Origin: Craterostigma plantagineum
Lineage: Eukaryota > Streptophyta > Magnoliopsida > Lamiales > Linderniaceae
DNA length: 64,000 nucleotides
Reading direction: 5' to 3'
Assembly (NCBI GenBank): GCA_027422505.1
Contig: JAPQWV010000051.1
Coordinates: 5,113,501-5,177,500, forward strand
The position numbers were made by a program, and so were the translations under genes. Shown piece by piece: positions 32,313 through 45,039 of this stretch. Each line of letters begins with the position of its first letter. The first letter of the stretch is position 1. Below the pieces are notes generated by a model. The model was not told where the DNA came from and did no database searches. It was given only the letters and a program-made list of their open reading frames with translations.

Positions 32313-33509
32313 ATTGAATTACTTTGAAAATGCACATACTACAATATCTGTAGTATATATACTATATACTTTTGCTATACTATAACGTGTGTTCTTTGGC
32401 TATACTGTAATATGTGCATATTCGTCCTTCCAATTGAGGATGTCGGCTTCATTCGCCTGTGCGTCTTCATAATTGCATTATCATTGCACATTTTCCTTCG
32501 ATTTATTTGGACTTTTTTGTGCAAATTTTGTCGCATGTTTGTTTCATTAACCATTTATAGTTGTTCGAGCAAATTTTCAATGTTGTTATCAACAATGTGT
32601 ATTAGCAAGACGTTTCATTATTAATCTTTTTTCAATGGTTTTAATTTTATAGATTGTTGTGTTGAGTTAGTCTATATATTAGTTTTTAAAGTATATAAAT
32701 GTCGCAAATATATAAAATAAATTACACATGTTTTATACGCTAAAAATATGTGAATTTTTTCATTAATGATCTACAAATTTATTCACCAATTATATAATTG
32801 TGCAAACTTTCAATATTTTTATCGATAATTTTTTTCTACACCAAAACGTTTCATCATCGAAAATTGGTAGCCTCCTTCAACAATTTATGGATTTGAGTAG
32901 AATATGTATATATATTTCTATTATGTATATAATAATAAACATAGCAACCTGTTATTAAGAATTATAGACATCCTAAATATATTATATATAGAGTCATACT
33001 TTTTATTTAATATGGTGGTTAAAAATTTTTCATTTGATGTAATGTACAAGAACTGAATACAAGTTCTTGTTCATTTAATCTTCTTATTTCATCATACATT
33101 GTTATAATATAATTAATTTATGTTATCCTTCTTCTTGTTACTATGTAATGTACAATTTAATCTTGTTTGATTGTATGGTTGTATGATTCTTCTTCTTCTT
33201 CGTTGGTCATTTGCTGTGTGCGGTTGGGGCTCGTGCATATTTTGTTTGGAAAAATTGTTCGTTATTTGAGTCATTGTTGGGTCCGTGACTCTCCCGAATT
33301 GGGAGTTTGTGTATCCTCTTTGTAGAATTTTTCTGGAGTGCCAATAGCGAAGAAAGACAAGATTTTGAGTCGAAGACGGAAGAAAGTGAAGAGTGGTTTT
33401 ATTGATTTAATAGCCACGTATGGATTTTTAGGTTGGGATATAGTATGTCCTTTTCTAGTTTAGATTTCTAATCGTTTTTTTGTTTTGATTTTGTTTTTGT
33501 CATTTTAGG
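32313..33509. other. Non-genic A/T-rich stretch
   Basis: No gene or bounded element was recognised. A short hydrophobic ORF at 32412-32624 has no family resemblance and is not called. Confidence 0.4.
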
Positions 33510-34087
33510 TTTGTGTGGACTTAGGGTTACAAACGAATCGAATCGAGTCGAATACCACAATATTCTATTCGTATTCGGATGTCAGTCGGATCCGAATACG
33601 AATATTCGAATATTTAATCGAATAATAAAATCGATTCTTATTCGTATTCGGAAATATTCGAATAGAATATTTGAATACTCGAAAATATATATTGAATTGT
33701 AATATTATGTATTGGCACCCCCTTTGAGGGTGAAAAAAACCTTAGAAATTGTACAATTTTCTTAAAATTTTGTTCTCCATCAATAATAATGTGAGTTTTG
33801 ATTTATTACATTTTATTTCATGAATGCAGTTATTCAGAGGTAATTATTTACACATAAATATTAATTTTGTAATTTATGGTGGAAGTTAATTCTACACTTT
33901 ATCATTAGAAGTACACAGAACTTATAAACTTATAAATATTATTCTTTGATTTATTTCTAAAATTTTTTTTATACCATAAATATTTCATATTAAAATTTAT
34001 AAATATATATGAAATTATACGAATCGAATAATTCGATTAATATTCAAATCGAATATTGTGATTTTATATTCCTATTCGGATAGTTCT

Positions 34088-37000
34088 TGTAATACCCGCA
34101 AAATCTATTTACGGGATTTAGAATATAATTAGTGTGAAAGTATTTAAATTGAGATTTTATTGGACTAATTAAATAAAAGGTTAAGATTATATGAGACAGT
34201 TGTAACACACAGATTAATTGTGAAACAAAAGTATTAATATTTTTAGTGCTTTACGTGACTTGTGTATCTATATGATTTCATGTTGGGTAATTTATAAATT
34301 TTATGTGTTACGAATTAGGACTTACGTGATTGCATGGAACATATTCTATGATTTTATATGTCAACGTGATTATATATTAAATGCATGATAATATATTAAA
34401 TGCTATTAGGATTTCTAACCAAGTAGAAGAATTAATTGAACTTGGAAAGGGTTTTATATAAGATAGGAAGATATGAGTTTTGATATACTAGAAGCTCGAA
34501 ATCTTAGAGTCTCGAGAATTATAGTCTTCAAGAGAGAGTCGAGTTCGACAATAAAATAACAAGAATGTCGAGTTGGGGAAGTTACGAAATCAACGATCTC
34601 GGAAACAGGTAAAGGTCGAGATCCATAAAATCGAAATTATGGGGCTCGATATTTTTGAAGTCCGAAACACTTAGAACTCGAGATCTTTGATCTCGAAACC
34701 TTTGAAAATGTTGGAGGATGTCGAGACTTTAGGAATTCGAAGTAAGAATATTGCTAAATGAAAATCTCGACACATTAGAATGTCGAAAGAAGGGAGAGCA
34801 TCGAGTAAAACCTAATGTCAAATAGGAATTCCTTAAATGAGAAGAAAAGCTTAGTCATCAACTTGTCACATCACTTGCAAATCCCTAAGTTCTAATCTTT
34901 ATGAAGTCTTAAATCGGATAGAGGTATTCAATAGTTCATATATAATAATATTATTGTTATTTGGAGACTAGCCTTTAGAACTATCATATAACTCGATTAC
35001 TTAACTAGGAGAGAAGTAAATTAATATTATAAGGGTATTACTTAGAAGTTTTGATAAGTATGAATAAAGTAGAAGAAGCAACGTCCTTAGTAGATAGGAC
35101 ACGACAAGAAAGTTTAAAGCTCATCAATCATAACCTGTTAGTATTAAGGTAGTCGAACAAGAGAGAAGAGAGTGGAAACGAAAGAAACTCAAGTGCCATT
35201 AGGTCCAACGAGTCAAAAGCTAAAGGTGTGAAGTAAGGTATAACTCTTAATTTAAGTATATTTAAGTCACTTTCGATTATTATATAGTTACACTTCTTTC
35301 ATAGTTAGGTGACGATATCCTGTCTGGAAAACCCTAAATTTCTGAGTTGAATATATGCCAGAGTTATTATTTCAAGCATTCACGTAAGCTGCTGCTTTGA
35401 ATACGTGTTCGAGATATTAAATTGCATGATCAAAGTTTCATATGCTAACTTAGAATAATTAACTTTCAAGTAATGGGATGAATTTTTAGGTATATGATGA
35501 CTTTCGAATAGTATGAGGTACCTAGAGATTTGATTAATTATGGGTAGTTGAGCTTTATCATGTGGTAGGAATACTAGTTTCAAGTGAGATTATAATAAGA
35601 GGTAGATGAGAAGGTTCTCGGACGATTTATCATTTCAGTCTTAAGAAGATTTTAATATATTTAATAGAGAGAAAGTTTTGATAGATGTCGACATTCACCA
35701 AGATAAGGACTTTCGATCAAATCAAGAAATTACTTAGGAATCAAGCGATGCATTACAAGCTTATACTTGAGGAATATTAAATATATTAATTATATGAAAA
35801 CTCGAGACTTACATCGAAAGTTATCTTGATATCGACTTTGAAAGTTGTGTAAGAGCTCGACATTCATTCTAAATTCCATGTCGAGATTTAACAATTAAAG
35901 TGACTTCGAAATCTTGCAGAACATATCGAGATCTTGGGTTATAAAATTCGACATACCTCTCGACATTTTACTTATAATATCGACATCTTGTTATAAATAC
36001 ATATAGACATATATATCGAAATCTTTGTATTGTCTAATATCGAGTTCTTATGTACACAATGTCGAGATCAAGCTCAAAACCCATTCGTTAACCATGTTGA
36101 GATCCTTAGGAATTTTAAAGTGATATTTTTCAATTTAAGTCAAAGTTCGAAACTTTAGGGTTTCGAAATTCATAAAAGTCGAAACTAGGGTTTTCAAATT
36201 AAGCCACTTTAGCAAAACTGTAAGTCGACTAACAAACCCTAATTTTATATGTTTCTATACTTAGGGTTTGAAGATTAACGATTTACCGTACGATAGAGCT
36301 AAGGATACCAGGTAAGTGGAAATCGCAACTACAACACATAATTATATGTGTATGAATTATGTGTCTATGTGCCTTTCGTGACTTCTATGATTTCTATGTG
36401 ACGTACATTTACGTGATTTTTATGTGACGTAAATCATTCTATGAATATTGCATGCATGTTTATATGATTCATGGCATGAGCACGTGCACGCACGACTAGT
36501 ATAAGAGTCCGGGAAAGAAAGCGTGCATGAGTATAAGATCGCCTGTGAGCGATGTATATCTGCCGATATAACCATGTTTATATGAGTCACGACTCTTCTA
36601 TACTACCACGGCGATTCACGAAAGGTAGGGGGAATACCCCGTAGCGGGAGATGCAACCTGGAGGATGCGACTCGAGGGTATGAGCGGCACCGAGGGAACC
36701 TCGAGTGTTGGCGACCTCGTAGTAAGCTACCAGTGAGAAGCGCCCGCGTGTCAGACCGCATTGGGATGGAAAGGCGCCTTAGGGTTAAACGAAACTTGTG
36801 TGCCCGGGTTAGCCTCTCAATGGGACGGCATTGGGATTGAAAGGCACTAGTAGCCTCTCAGTGTGGATCACACTGGGATTGAAGGCACTAGTAGCCTCTC
36901 AGTGTGTACCGCATTGGGATTGGAAGGCACCATAGGGTTACGCATAGATTGAGTACTCGGGTTTAGCCTCCCAGTGTGTGTACTGCCACTTGTACCCTTA

Positions 37001-37520
37001 GGGGTTTGAGCTCTATATGGTGCATAGTAAGATTGAAAGCCGAGGGTCCAAATATGTTATGAAAAATCAAGAAGAATGTGAGAAAGGTCAGGAAGAATGT
37101 GAGAAGTAGATAGCATTGGTGTGGATGCCTTCACTATTTAGATCACGTGCATTGCATGCATGATTTTCACTTACTGAGCTTTATAAGCTCATTCCACGTT
37201 TTTATGTGTTGTAGGACCCCGCGATCACGGTACGTGATCATTTTCACGGCGAGGCCAACTTTTGAAGCTTTCGGGGACTTTTGAGATGGAAGTGTGTGCA
37301 TGGATGCGACCTCGTGGAGGCCCAGTAGATAGATTTATTTTGACCCGCATGCACGCTTCCTATGTAAATAGGACCCAACGATGATTTTGTAGGAATAGTT
37401 ACGATTCCTTTATATAAAAGGAAAAATTTTGTTCGAAATTTCATACGACCTATTTCATTATTAGGACATTAGTCGCGTAGACTAGTTAAGAAAGTAGTGG
37501 TGGAAGGCGGGGCTGCCACA
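34088..37520 (+). mobile_element. Solo LTR of a Tekay/Del-like Ty3/gypsy element
   Basis: It is 3,433 bp, opens TGTAATACCCGC, closes GGCGGGGCTGCCACA, and has GTTCT on both sides (34083-34087 and 37521-37525). No gag or pol is present. LTRs over 3 kb with TGTnAnnCCC starts and GnnACA ends are typical of the Del/Tekay chromoviruses. A TATATAAAAGG about 110 bp from the 3' end is a likely core promoter. A single LTR with a clean TSD indicates removal of the body by recombination between the two LTRs. Confidence 0.85.
36745..36990 (+). repeat. Imperfect tandem repeat inside the solo LTR
   Basis: Units of about 60-70 bp share CnnATTGGGATTGAAAGGCA and AGTAGCCTCTCAGTGTG, with three to four degenerate copies. 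They do not encode anything recognisable. Confidence 0.65.
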
Positions 37521-37955
37521 GTTCTCGAATAAAAAATAATATTCTTATTCGGATTCATATTCTAAATATTCGAATTCGAATCTTAAAATTTTGAATCGAA
37601 TCGCGAATCGAACCAAAAAAGTTTAATTCGTTTGCAACCTTTGTGTGATATGTTTCTTTCTTGATGAGATCTCTATCCGCTTTGAACAATCTGTTGGGCT
37701 CCTTAAGCCCATTGTAAAGTCATTTCTATTAATGAAGACTATAGTTTCGAAAATAAAAATTACATTACACTCAAATAACAAAGCAATGACGTAATACAAT
37801 TATACAAGAATGAAGACGAAGTCACCAATGAAATGAACCAACCACAGAAACAAACAAATAAATTGCAGACAATTAACAAATAATAAAAAAAATACATCTA
37901 TGACTTCCCAAAAATGAGTAAAACTTTTTCGGTCACCTGGTGAAAAATATCGTAG

Positions 37956-40900
37956 CTAAGATCTCTTGGCCTGCATAAGAAAACATTTTCTCACATGTAA
38001 GAGGAGAAAACATAGAGAATGCAACATGTAAGAATGAATAGAAGTCAACCTTGTTCAAGTACTTCTTGTGTATTTTCAGTGCCTCTTTCAGCGCTTTCTT
38101 TGCATCCAAGTTCCCAGTGATCTCACCCAATATCTAACATTGCAGAATAAAGTTTTTGCGCATGTAATGACTAAATGTTAAAGTAAATGTATAGCAATAG
38201 AAGTGAGTTAGTGGGTGGGTACTTGGACAACATCGTCGAGGCCTTGAGCTTCTTTCAGAAGGCGCTTGTTCTTGGTTTCGAGTACACTAGCTGCAAGAAA
38301 AACGGCGAGAGCACCTCTCTGATCTGTCCATCCGCTTTTCATTATTTTCCTCTCGAACTTTCCGTATTGTTTGAGCTCCTTGTTGTTCACCTTTTCTCCG
38401 TTTTTGCTGCCATTATTAGAAGCATCCAAGTCTTGCGACTCTTCGTAGAACGAATAGATGTGAGGATTGTACTCCATGGCCCACATGACCTTAACATTAT
38501 TGATATCAATGAATCGCGCTAAGTCAGCCCACAAGTACCATAGTCCATAAAATGCAATGGTCTTGAATATATTATCCCGAATCAAAGGAAGTATTCGCTT
38601 TGACTCCCTCCATACATTAGAGGCATGCTCGATTAACGACTATTTTTAGAATGAAACTGTCAAAGGGCATTGGCGAGAACAGTTTAAAGCAATTAACATG
38701 TCATTCTACAAATAACCAAGTACTTCTCATAAAGCAAAGAATAGACTATGGAACTAGGTGTGGCTAGAGAGGCATCTAAACAAATTTGTAACTAGTTTCT
38801 TTACCTCCCAGAGATATAACGCATCAATAAATGAGAATTCCCTTCGAAAAAGAACCATCAGCATGCGAATGGCGAATAAGTATTCACCTCCATCAAGCTC
38901 CTCTGCCAAACGAAATGTTGCCTCAATCAACGAGTGGAAAGATTATTGCCTCAGTTTTCTGTAACATCAGCATTCACTTTTCTATTTTGTGGAAAAATCT
39001 TAGCTGCCACCAAGGTATAAGCATTCAAAGTACCGAACTACCTAAAAGCAGTAAATTTTTTTTGATGTGGTTGAAGCAAAATTGCCTAAAACCATTCAGA
39101 TCATAAATCGTAGATGATTAAGATTTAGATGTTGATTGCCAACTCCTCGTGCTCAACTAAACAATTTTAGTCTCAGCTATTTCGAGTAAGAAGGGTGGGA
39201 CCAAATAACACTTCATAAGGCGTAGTTAAACTGATAATTGCAAGTCTATATTGGGGACTAAGGGGATTCTCTCAACCGAGGAAGTAAGCATACCAAGGCG
39301 CTGATGGAGCTTTGGATCTATTGATTTGATAATTTGCGCAAGAGTACCAAGTTGAGATTGCACACCCATTGAACTTTTGGTGCACTTGAAATTTTCTCTC
39401 TTTGCAGACAGAAAAAAGAAAAAGACAATGGTTAGTTAAGCAAACACATGGCCCGATGATGCCATTGAAAATACGCATAGTTTGGTTGGAGAAACAGCAA
39501 ACAACACAACTGCATTTCAGCTATAGTAAAAAAAGGACAGAAAAAGTTCCAATTTAATCCAACTCTTATCATAAACAAAATTCATTTCCCAATGACTAGG
39601 CTCTTACCAGTCTACGCATTGCACGCTCAAAGCACCAGAAAGCATCAGCTTCATCTTCAAGAAGTATAACCATTGGAGAGCATATGTCATTCATACCTGT
39701 TCAATGAAGAAAAAACATATGGCAAAAAGTGAGAATTTACACTAATAACTGTTATGCATAGGCTTTATACTAAATATTACCTTGAACATACCCAATGTCT
39801 TTGTCTATCCAAGAATAAACAGAAAGCACGTCCCATAACTTCCCCTGATTAGCTTCATCCTCAAAAAAGATGAGAGTACGATCTGTCCGAACAACATCTA
39901 AACCTAAAACATGATTGCACAATCTCACGTCAGATATGTATCATCAAGAAATTCAGAACTGTAAGGTTAGCAATTAGCATGAAGAGCATACGAAACAGAG
40001 AAGTGGAAGATGGACTAAAATATAACTTATAATAATCAAACTAGACAAATAAAAAATTATGCTCCATATCATGAATGTACACACTTAAAACTGAGGTTAA
40101 TTTTCGATCAACACAGATTTGAAATTGAGTGATGTCTAAATACCAACCTATTTGAGGCAAGCCAAGCTTCCATTGGATCTCCCTTGGGTCTACTGAACAA
40201 CCATCTGATATAACACTGCCGACACCTTCAATAGAAGGATCTTGTATTGGGTGGCCGTCATCAGTAATTATAGGAGTCGTAATAAACTTTCCAGTTCCTA
40301 TTACAGGTACCATTTTTTGGCAAGTAGCTTTCCATGCAGCATACTGTTCCCTAAACATACATGAACAAGTGTACATAAGAGCCTATATCATCTATGTTCC
40401 ATTTTGAAATATAAGATACAGGCTAGGCAGAAAAGAGGAACTTCTATGAGAAATGTTCAGTGCTTCCTGTAATCACAACAAAAGATAAGCATATCGAACA
40501 CCGTCACGAAGTGAAAAATGTATCTTCATTGTTCTATCAGTTTTACTAATATAAAGAAGATATCTCACATAAACTGTTTCTTCATCAGAGTGCTCAACAG
40601 ACTAAGGTACTCATATTCTTGTAAATATCTTAGAGATAAATGACAAACAATACCTTCGCTGCTGCCTGATATTGTTTCTTTCATCAGATGTGCTGTTTGG
40701 ATCAAAACACCCCAACAAGAACTCCCAAACTGCCCCTTTAATCGTAGGATGTATGCCCTAAATGATAGTTAAAAGGAAATCTATACAAATGTGCATGGAT
40801 ATTAATATTTCAATTAAAGAAAGCCAGAGAAAATGTGTCATTTAATTAACCTTCAGATAAGAAAGTACGTATTCAAATTTATTATGCATGCAAAAGTTCA

Positions 40901-41794
40901 ACTTGGAAAATAAACTAAAACTTGACGGCATTCATAGAAAACTGCAAAATCTAAGACCCAAATCCGTAGAGCAACCAGAAGAAGAGTAAAATGAATTAAC
41001 GAGGTCGGTGACATTAGCAATCATAATATGATGGTCACAACCACGGAGGAAATTAAAATTTCGAATGGAACTTGCAAAAAACCACGTGCACAGCATCTGC
41101 TAACAACCATTATGAATGATACAACATTTATTCCAGGGGCATTTTCCAATTAAATCATACAATTTGTTCGCTTCAGGAAGCTTTATTCATGCCAGAAAAA
41201 CAAACATACAAACACACACAACCTAACAAAGGAAAATTCAAAGGTACCCCTCTTTGAATTCTTCGTAGGACACCAGCTATATCCAAGTGGCCATCTGCAG
41301 AAAAAGCTGCATTCCATCTTCTCGGACTTAAGGTTTTACCCACCTGCCAACACAAACGAGGAAACCTCAAAAATTATGTCAAGAGCAAAGATGACTGTTT
41401 TTTTCTTTTTCATCTCTCTTTATTCGTTCGTGCATTGGAATCTTACTATCATACAGTAAATCAATTATAAACAAACATATAGCAAAACCCAAAACACTGA
41501 TCGATCCCAAAGACTTCGCTACGCCAATCCAAAAATTTCACAAATTCACGGAAGGTAATGATTTCAGAATAATTATCAACTAGAAACACACAAAGAAGTC
41601 GCATACACCTACCCCTTCATCCCAACTCAAGCTTCATGCCCAACGAACGCAATACACATCAAAGGAAGGCGAAATCTAAGAACAAATGTCAGGCATACCC
41701 TTGCTTTGAAACGAGTTTGTGGAACATCGGCTTGACATTCTGGTCTAACAGGGTAATAAGAATCCAACTCCTCAGCTGCTGCCGTGAAAAACAT
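37956..41794 (-). CDS. TBC-domain Rab GTPase-activating protein
   Basis: This protein would switch off Rab GTPases in vesicle traffic. Eleven exons on the minus strand join in frame: 41794-41699, 41343-41248, 40757-40654, 40350-40148, 39903-39781, 39696-39608, 39399-39294, 38902-38805, 38489-38223, 38133-38050 and 37970-37956, all GT-AG, giving 426 aa. The N-terminus (ELDSYYPVRPECQADVPQTRFK) is the usual one for plant TBC1D15/Gyp-like RabGAPs. The dual-finger residues are present: IGLDVVRT at 166-173 with Arg172, and YVQGM at 205-209 with Gln207. The TBC domain runs from about 66 (IHPTIKGAVWEFLLG) to about 315. The C-terminus ends LDDVV...KIHKKYLNK. Two AGs six bases apart compete at the start of exon 5; I chose the upstream one because it keeps the catalytic box. 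Confidence 0.93.
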
Positions 41795-42291
41795 TCTGTT
41801 CAACAGACGATGCAATTTTCAAACAATCATCAACACGCGCAAATCTAATACGTCGCAGAAGCTGATTCAAAGAATGACATAAAAAATATGCATAGAGTCA
41901 GTCACCAGCACACGACAAAATTAGTGACGAGAATAAGATCCATTTTGAAATCAAGAAAGACGCGAAGGAGTAAACACTCTCCATACTTGATAAAATGGGT
42001 CCTCCGTAAAAAAATTCCCGCAGAAATCAACGATCTGATACGAATCGAACGTCGAATTTTCCCAAAAGCAAATGTCGATGGAATGTCAACCCATCATTCA
42101 AACCTTTTCAGATTAAAGTCCGACGATGGAAAACAGTTGAACATAACGCTAGGCTACGATGTTGGAGGTAAAACAATAATAAAAGCTATGAATAGGAATA
42201 TAGGATTTATTTAAGCGGCATTTTTATTTCAAGCCCCCACATAACATTTAGGATTCAGGCAATATTGGCAAAAAATTTAGTTTTAAGGATC
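41795..42291. other. Upstream region of the RabGAP gene
   Basis: This holds the probable 5' leader and promoter on the minus strand. A 108-codon plus-strand ORF (41888-42214) is basic, lacks family resemblance and lies antisense over the leader, so it is not called. Confidence 0.4.
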
Positions 42292-42490
42292 CGTTTTCTG
42301 CAAGTACCACTTCATTGCTCTTTCACATCAGTTCAAATTTTGTAACACAAAAGCATAATTCGGTACCAGTTTATGATCATCAGATACCGGTTTATTTTCT
42401 GCAGTACCACTTCATTGCTCTGACATACCAGTATGTTGAAATTTGTAACACAAAACGATTATTCTATACCAGTTCATGTATCTTTCATAC
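42292..42490. repeat. Two-copy tandem duplication of about 100 bp
   Basis: Both copies contain TTTTCTGCA, GTACCACTTCATTGCTCT, TTGTAACACAAAA and a closing TACCAG/TACC box. Divergence is clear, so the duplication is old. It is embedded in a repeat (about 42220-42600) whose ends (AAGCCCCCAC and GGGGCCTGATTTCG) are only loosely inverted. Confidence 0.55.
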
Positions 42491-42849
42491 CACGTTTTTA
42501 CACGACACAAAATGGGTCATTTAACCTAAAAAATTCTCAAACAGGGCTGAATTCGAAATCAAATCCTTAATGGGGCCTGATTTCGAATTGACCTTTATTT
42601 AATTGTACCAAATAGCAATTAATATGTGCTCTCCCATAAGAATAGATATATTCTCATCGAGAGTTAGATTTGATTTGACTAATTTATGAAATATCAATTG
42701 AAAAAAAAAAAAATCAAAATCTACCAGCGAGTCCTAAATACGAATGTGATTAAAAAATGTGAATAATTATGATTCTCAAGCAGTCGTATTTTGATGAGAA
42801 TATTGTCGTTAGATTAAAATACAACTAATTATGATGTCTAGATAACGAT

Positions 42850-43839
42850 GGGGTTTTTAATTTAATAATTAAAAACCAATCAACCATAAACAAAATAAAC
42901 AACAAATGAAAATCATTAATAAAACAGACATTTTCGTCATCCCAAGTGACGAGTTACTAACTCGTATCTTGGGAATACGAGTTACTTGTCCACGGTGGGC
43001 TGACATGGCATTTCAAGTAACTCGTCATCCCAGATGACGAGTTACTCTTTTTCTTTTTTTTTTTTAAATTTTAACTTATTTTATATTTATTACTTATATA
43101 ATCCACCAAATCATAATATCATCGTTATCACATGTAATTTTACATAATAAAAATCAATAAATGCATCTAATTTATTGTTTGTTTCGCGACGATTAAAATG
43201 ATATGCATATCTTATATTTTTCGAATATAAAAAATATTTAATTATTTTTATAAGATATTGAGAAATAAACGAGTTCTTAAAAAAATATATTCTTATATTG
43301 ATTAACAGAAGGATTGATATAGATATATACACATCATATATATATACGACTAATCGACTTCTATGAGCTACCGAAAATACCCCTCGCATATACCTAAAAT
43401 ACAAATATTAAACAATACTGTTAGCAGCAACTTCACTATAAAAATAATTAAATATTTTCGATATCCGAAAAATATAAGATATCCATATCATTTTAATCAT
43501 CGCGAAACAAACAATAAATTAGATGCATTTATTGATTTTTATTATGTAAAATTACATGTGATAACGATGATATTATGATTTGGTGGATTATATAAGTAAT
43601 AAATATAAAATAAGTTAAAATTTAAAAAAAAAAAAAAAAAAGAGTAACTCGTCATCCCAGATGACGAGTTACTTGAAATGCCATGTCAGCCCACCGTGGA
43701 CAAGTAACTCGTATTCCCAAGATACGAGTTAGTAACTCGTCACTTGGGATGACGAAAATGTCTGTTTTATTAATGATTTTCATTTGTTGTTTATTTTATT
43801 AATGATTGATTTTTTTTTAATTATTTAATTAAAAACCCC
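42850..43839. mobile_element. Foldback (Mutator-like) element forming a 990-bp palindrome
   Basis: Two arms of about 400 bp (42850 to about 43255, and about 43438 to 43839) are near-perfect reverse complements around a spacer of about 180 bp. The tips are GGGGTTTTTAATT. The flanks carry AGATAACGAT on both sides (42840-42849 and 43840-43849), a 9- to 10-bp duplication as made by Mutator-like transposases. Each arm holds a further small palindrome, GTAACTCGTCATC-CCA-GATGACGAGTTAC. No transposase gene is present. The high arm identity suggests a young insertion. Confidence 0.85.
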
Positions 43840-43869
43840 AGATAACGATCATGGTCGGCATTTGGGTAA

Positions 43870-44939
43870 GGGTTAATTCCTTATCAGTCCCTTTCAACAT
43901 TCAACTTCCTTTTAAATACCCCTCGAATTATTTCTTCCTTATAAGTACCCATTTGAAATTTATTCCTGTTCAGTACCTAAAAAACCCTTTTCAGCATTAA
44001 ATGGACGAAAATACCCCTGTCTCACATATTCAAAAAAGCTGAATAATTATTTTCAAAAGAATTATAGCAAAAAGTTAGTTAGTATACCAAAAAATTGGAC
44101 ATTGTACCAGAAAATGTTGAAATTATACCATATGTTTTCGTTATTATACCAGTAAATAGCATTATTATAAATTACAGAGAAATTGGACGTAATTATACCA
44201 ACTGATTTTGAAATTATACCAGAAACTGTAGAAATTATACCATATGTGTTGGTTATTATACCAGTAAATTACGTTATTAGAATTTTATAAAGTGAAATTG
44301 GACGTATACCAACTGATTTTGAAATTATACCAGAAACTGTAGAAATTATACCAACTGTTGTCGTAAATATACCAACAAAATTGTACATTGTATCATTTGG
44401 TATAATAATGATAACAGTTGGTATAAGTAGAATAACATTTGGTATAATAATCAAAACAGTTAGTATGCTGTCCAATTTAAATAGCGTTATTATATTAATT
44501 GGATGTTATACCACTGATTTTGATATTATACCAGAAATTGTAGAAATTATACCACATGTTTTGGTTATTATACTAGTAAATAACGTTATTTGAATTTTAT
44601 GCAGTGAAATTGGATGATATGCGAACTGATTTTGAAATTATACCAGAAACTGTAGAAATTATACCAACTATTGGCGTAATTATACTAACAAAATTGTACA
44701 CTATATCATTTGGTATAATAATGATAACAGTTGGTATAATTGGAATAACAGTTGGTCTAATAATCAAAACAGTTGGTATGATGCCCAATTTAATATTAGG
44801 AAAGGATATTTCCGTCCGTTCACTGTAGGGGTATTAAACACACAACTTTTTGCAAATGGGTACTTAATAGGAAGATTTTTTCGTAGGGGTACTGAACAGG
44901 AAGTTTAGTTTCTGACGGGGCCTGATAAGGAATTTACCC
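43870..44939. mobile_element. Mutator-like MITE packed with TTATACCA repeats
   Basis: It is 1,070 bp with terminal inverted repeats of the form GGGTnAATTCCTTATCAG and a perfect 9-bp TSD, TTTGGGTAA (43861-43869 and 44940-44948). The inside is made of many short units such as AATTATACCAGAAACTGTAG and the inverse GATAACAGTTGGTATAAT, in both orientations. Short ORFs within it translate as repeating Ile/Pro/Thr/Val strings and are artefacts of the repeat. A related partial copy starts at about 46672. Confidence 0.85.
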
Positions 44940-45039
44940 TTTGGGTAAATAGGGATTTAGCCTTTAGGCCCCAAAATTTTTAAAGGCCCCCAGATAAATA
45001 AGATATTTTATTAGAAAGAATAGTGTAAAAAATATCCAA

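Larger units (their letters stand above)
33518..37639. mobile_element. hAT-like MITE split by a Ty3 solo LTR
   Basis: The left part (33518-34087) and right part (37521-37639) carry matching ends, GGGTTACAAACGAATCGAA and the inverse of TTTAATTCGTTTGCAACC, and dense TATTCGAAT-type subterminal repeats. The flanks show TTTGTGTG at 33510-33517 and 37640-37647, an 8-bp duplication. The left end has six extra bases (GACTTA) before the repeat, so the exact terminus is uncertain. Joined, it would be under 700 bp and non-coding. Confidence 0.65.

Noticed and set aside
36745..36990. Regular repeats considered as a CRISPR-like array
   Set aside because: Unit length and spacing vary, and they are internal to a plant LTR.
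41888..42214. 108-codon basic plus-strand ORF upstream of the RabGAP gene
   Set aside because: No family resemblance, and it is antisense to the likely leader of the RabGAP gene.
44269..44828. ORFs with repeating Ile/Pro/Thr/Val strings on both strands
   Set aside because: They are translations of TTATACCA-type repeat units in the Mutator-like MITE.
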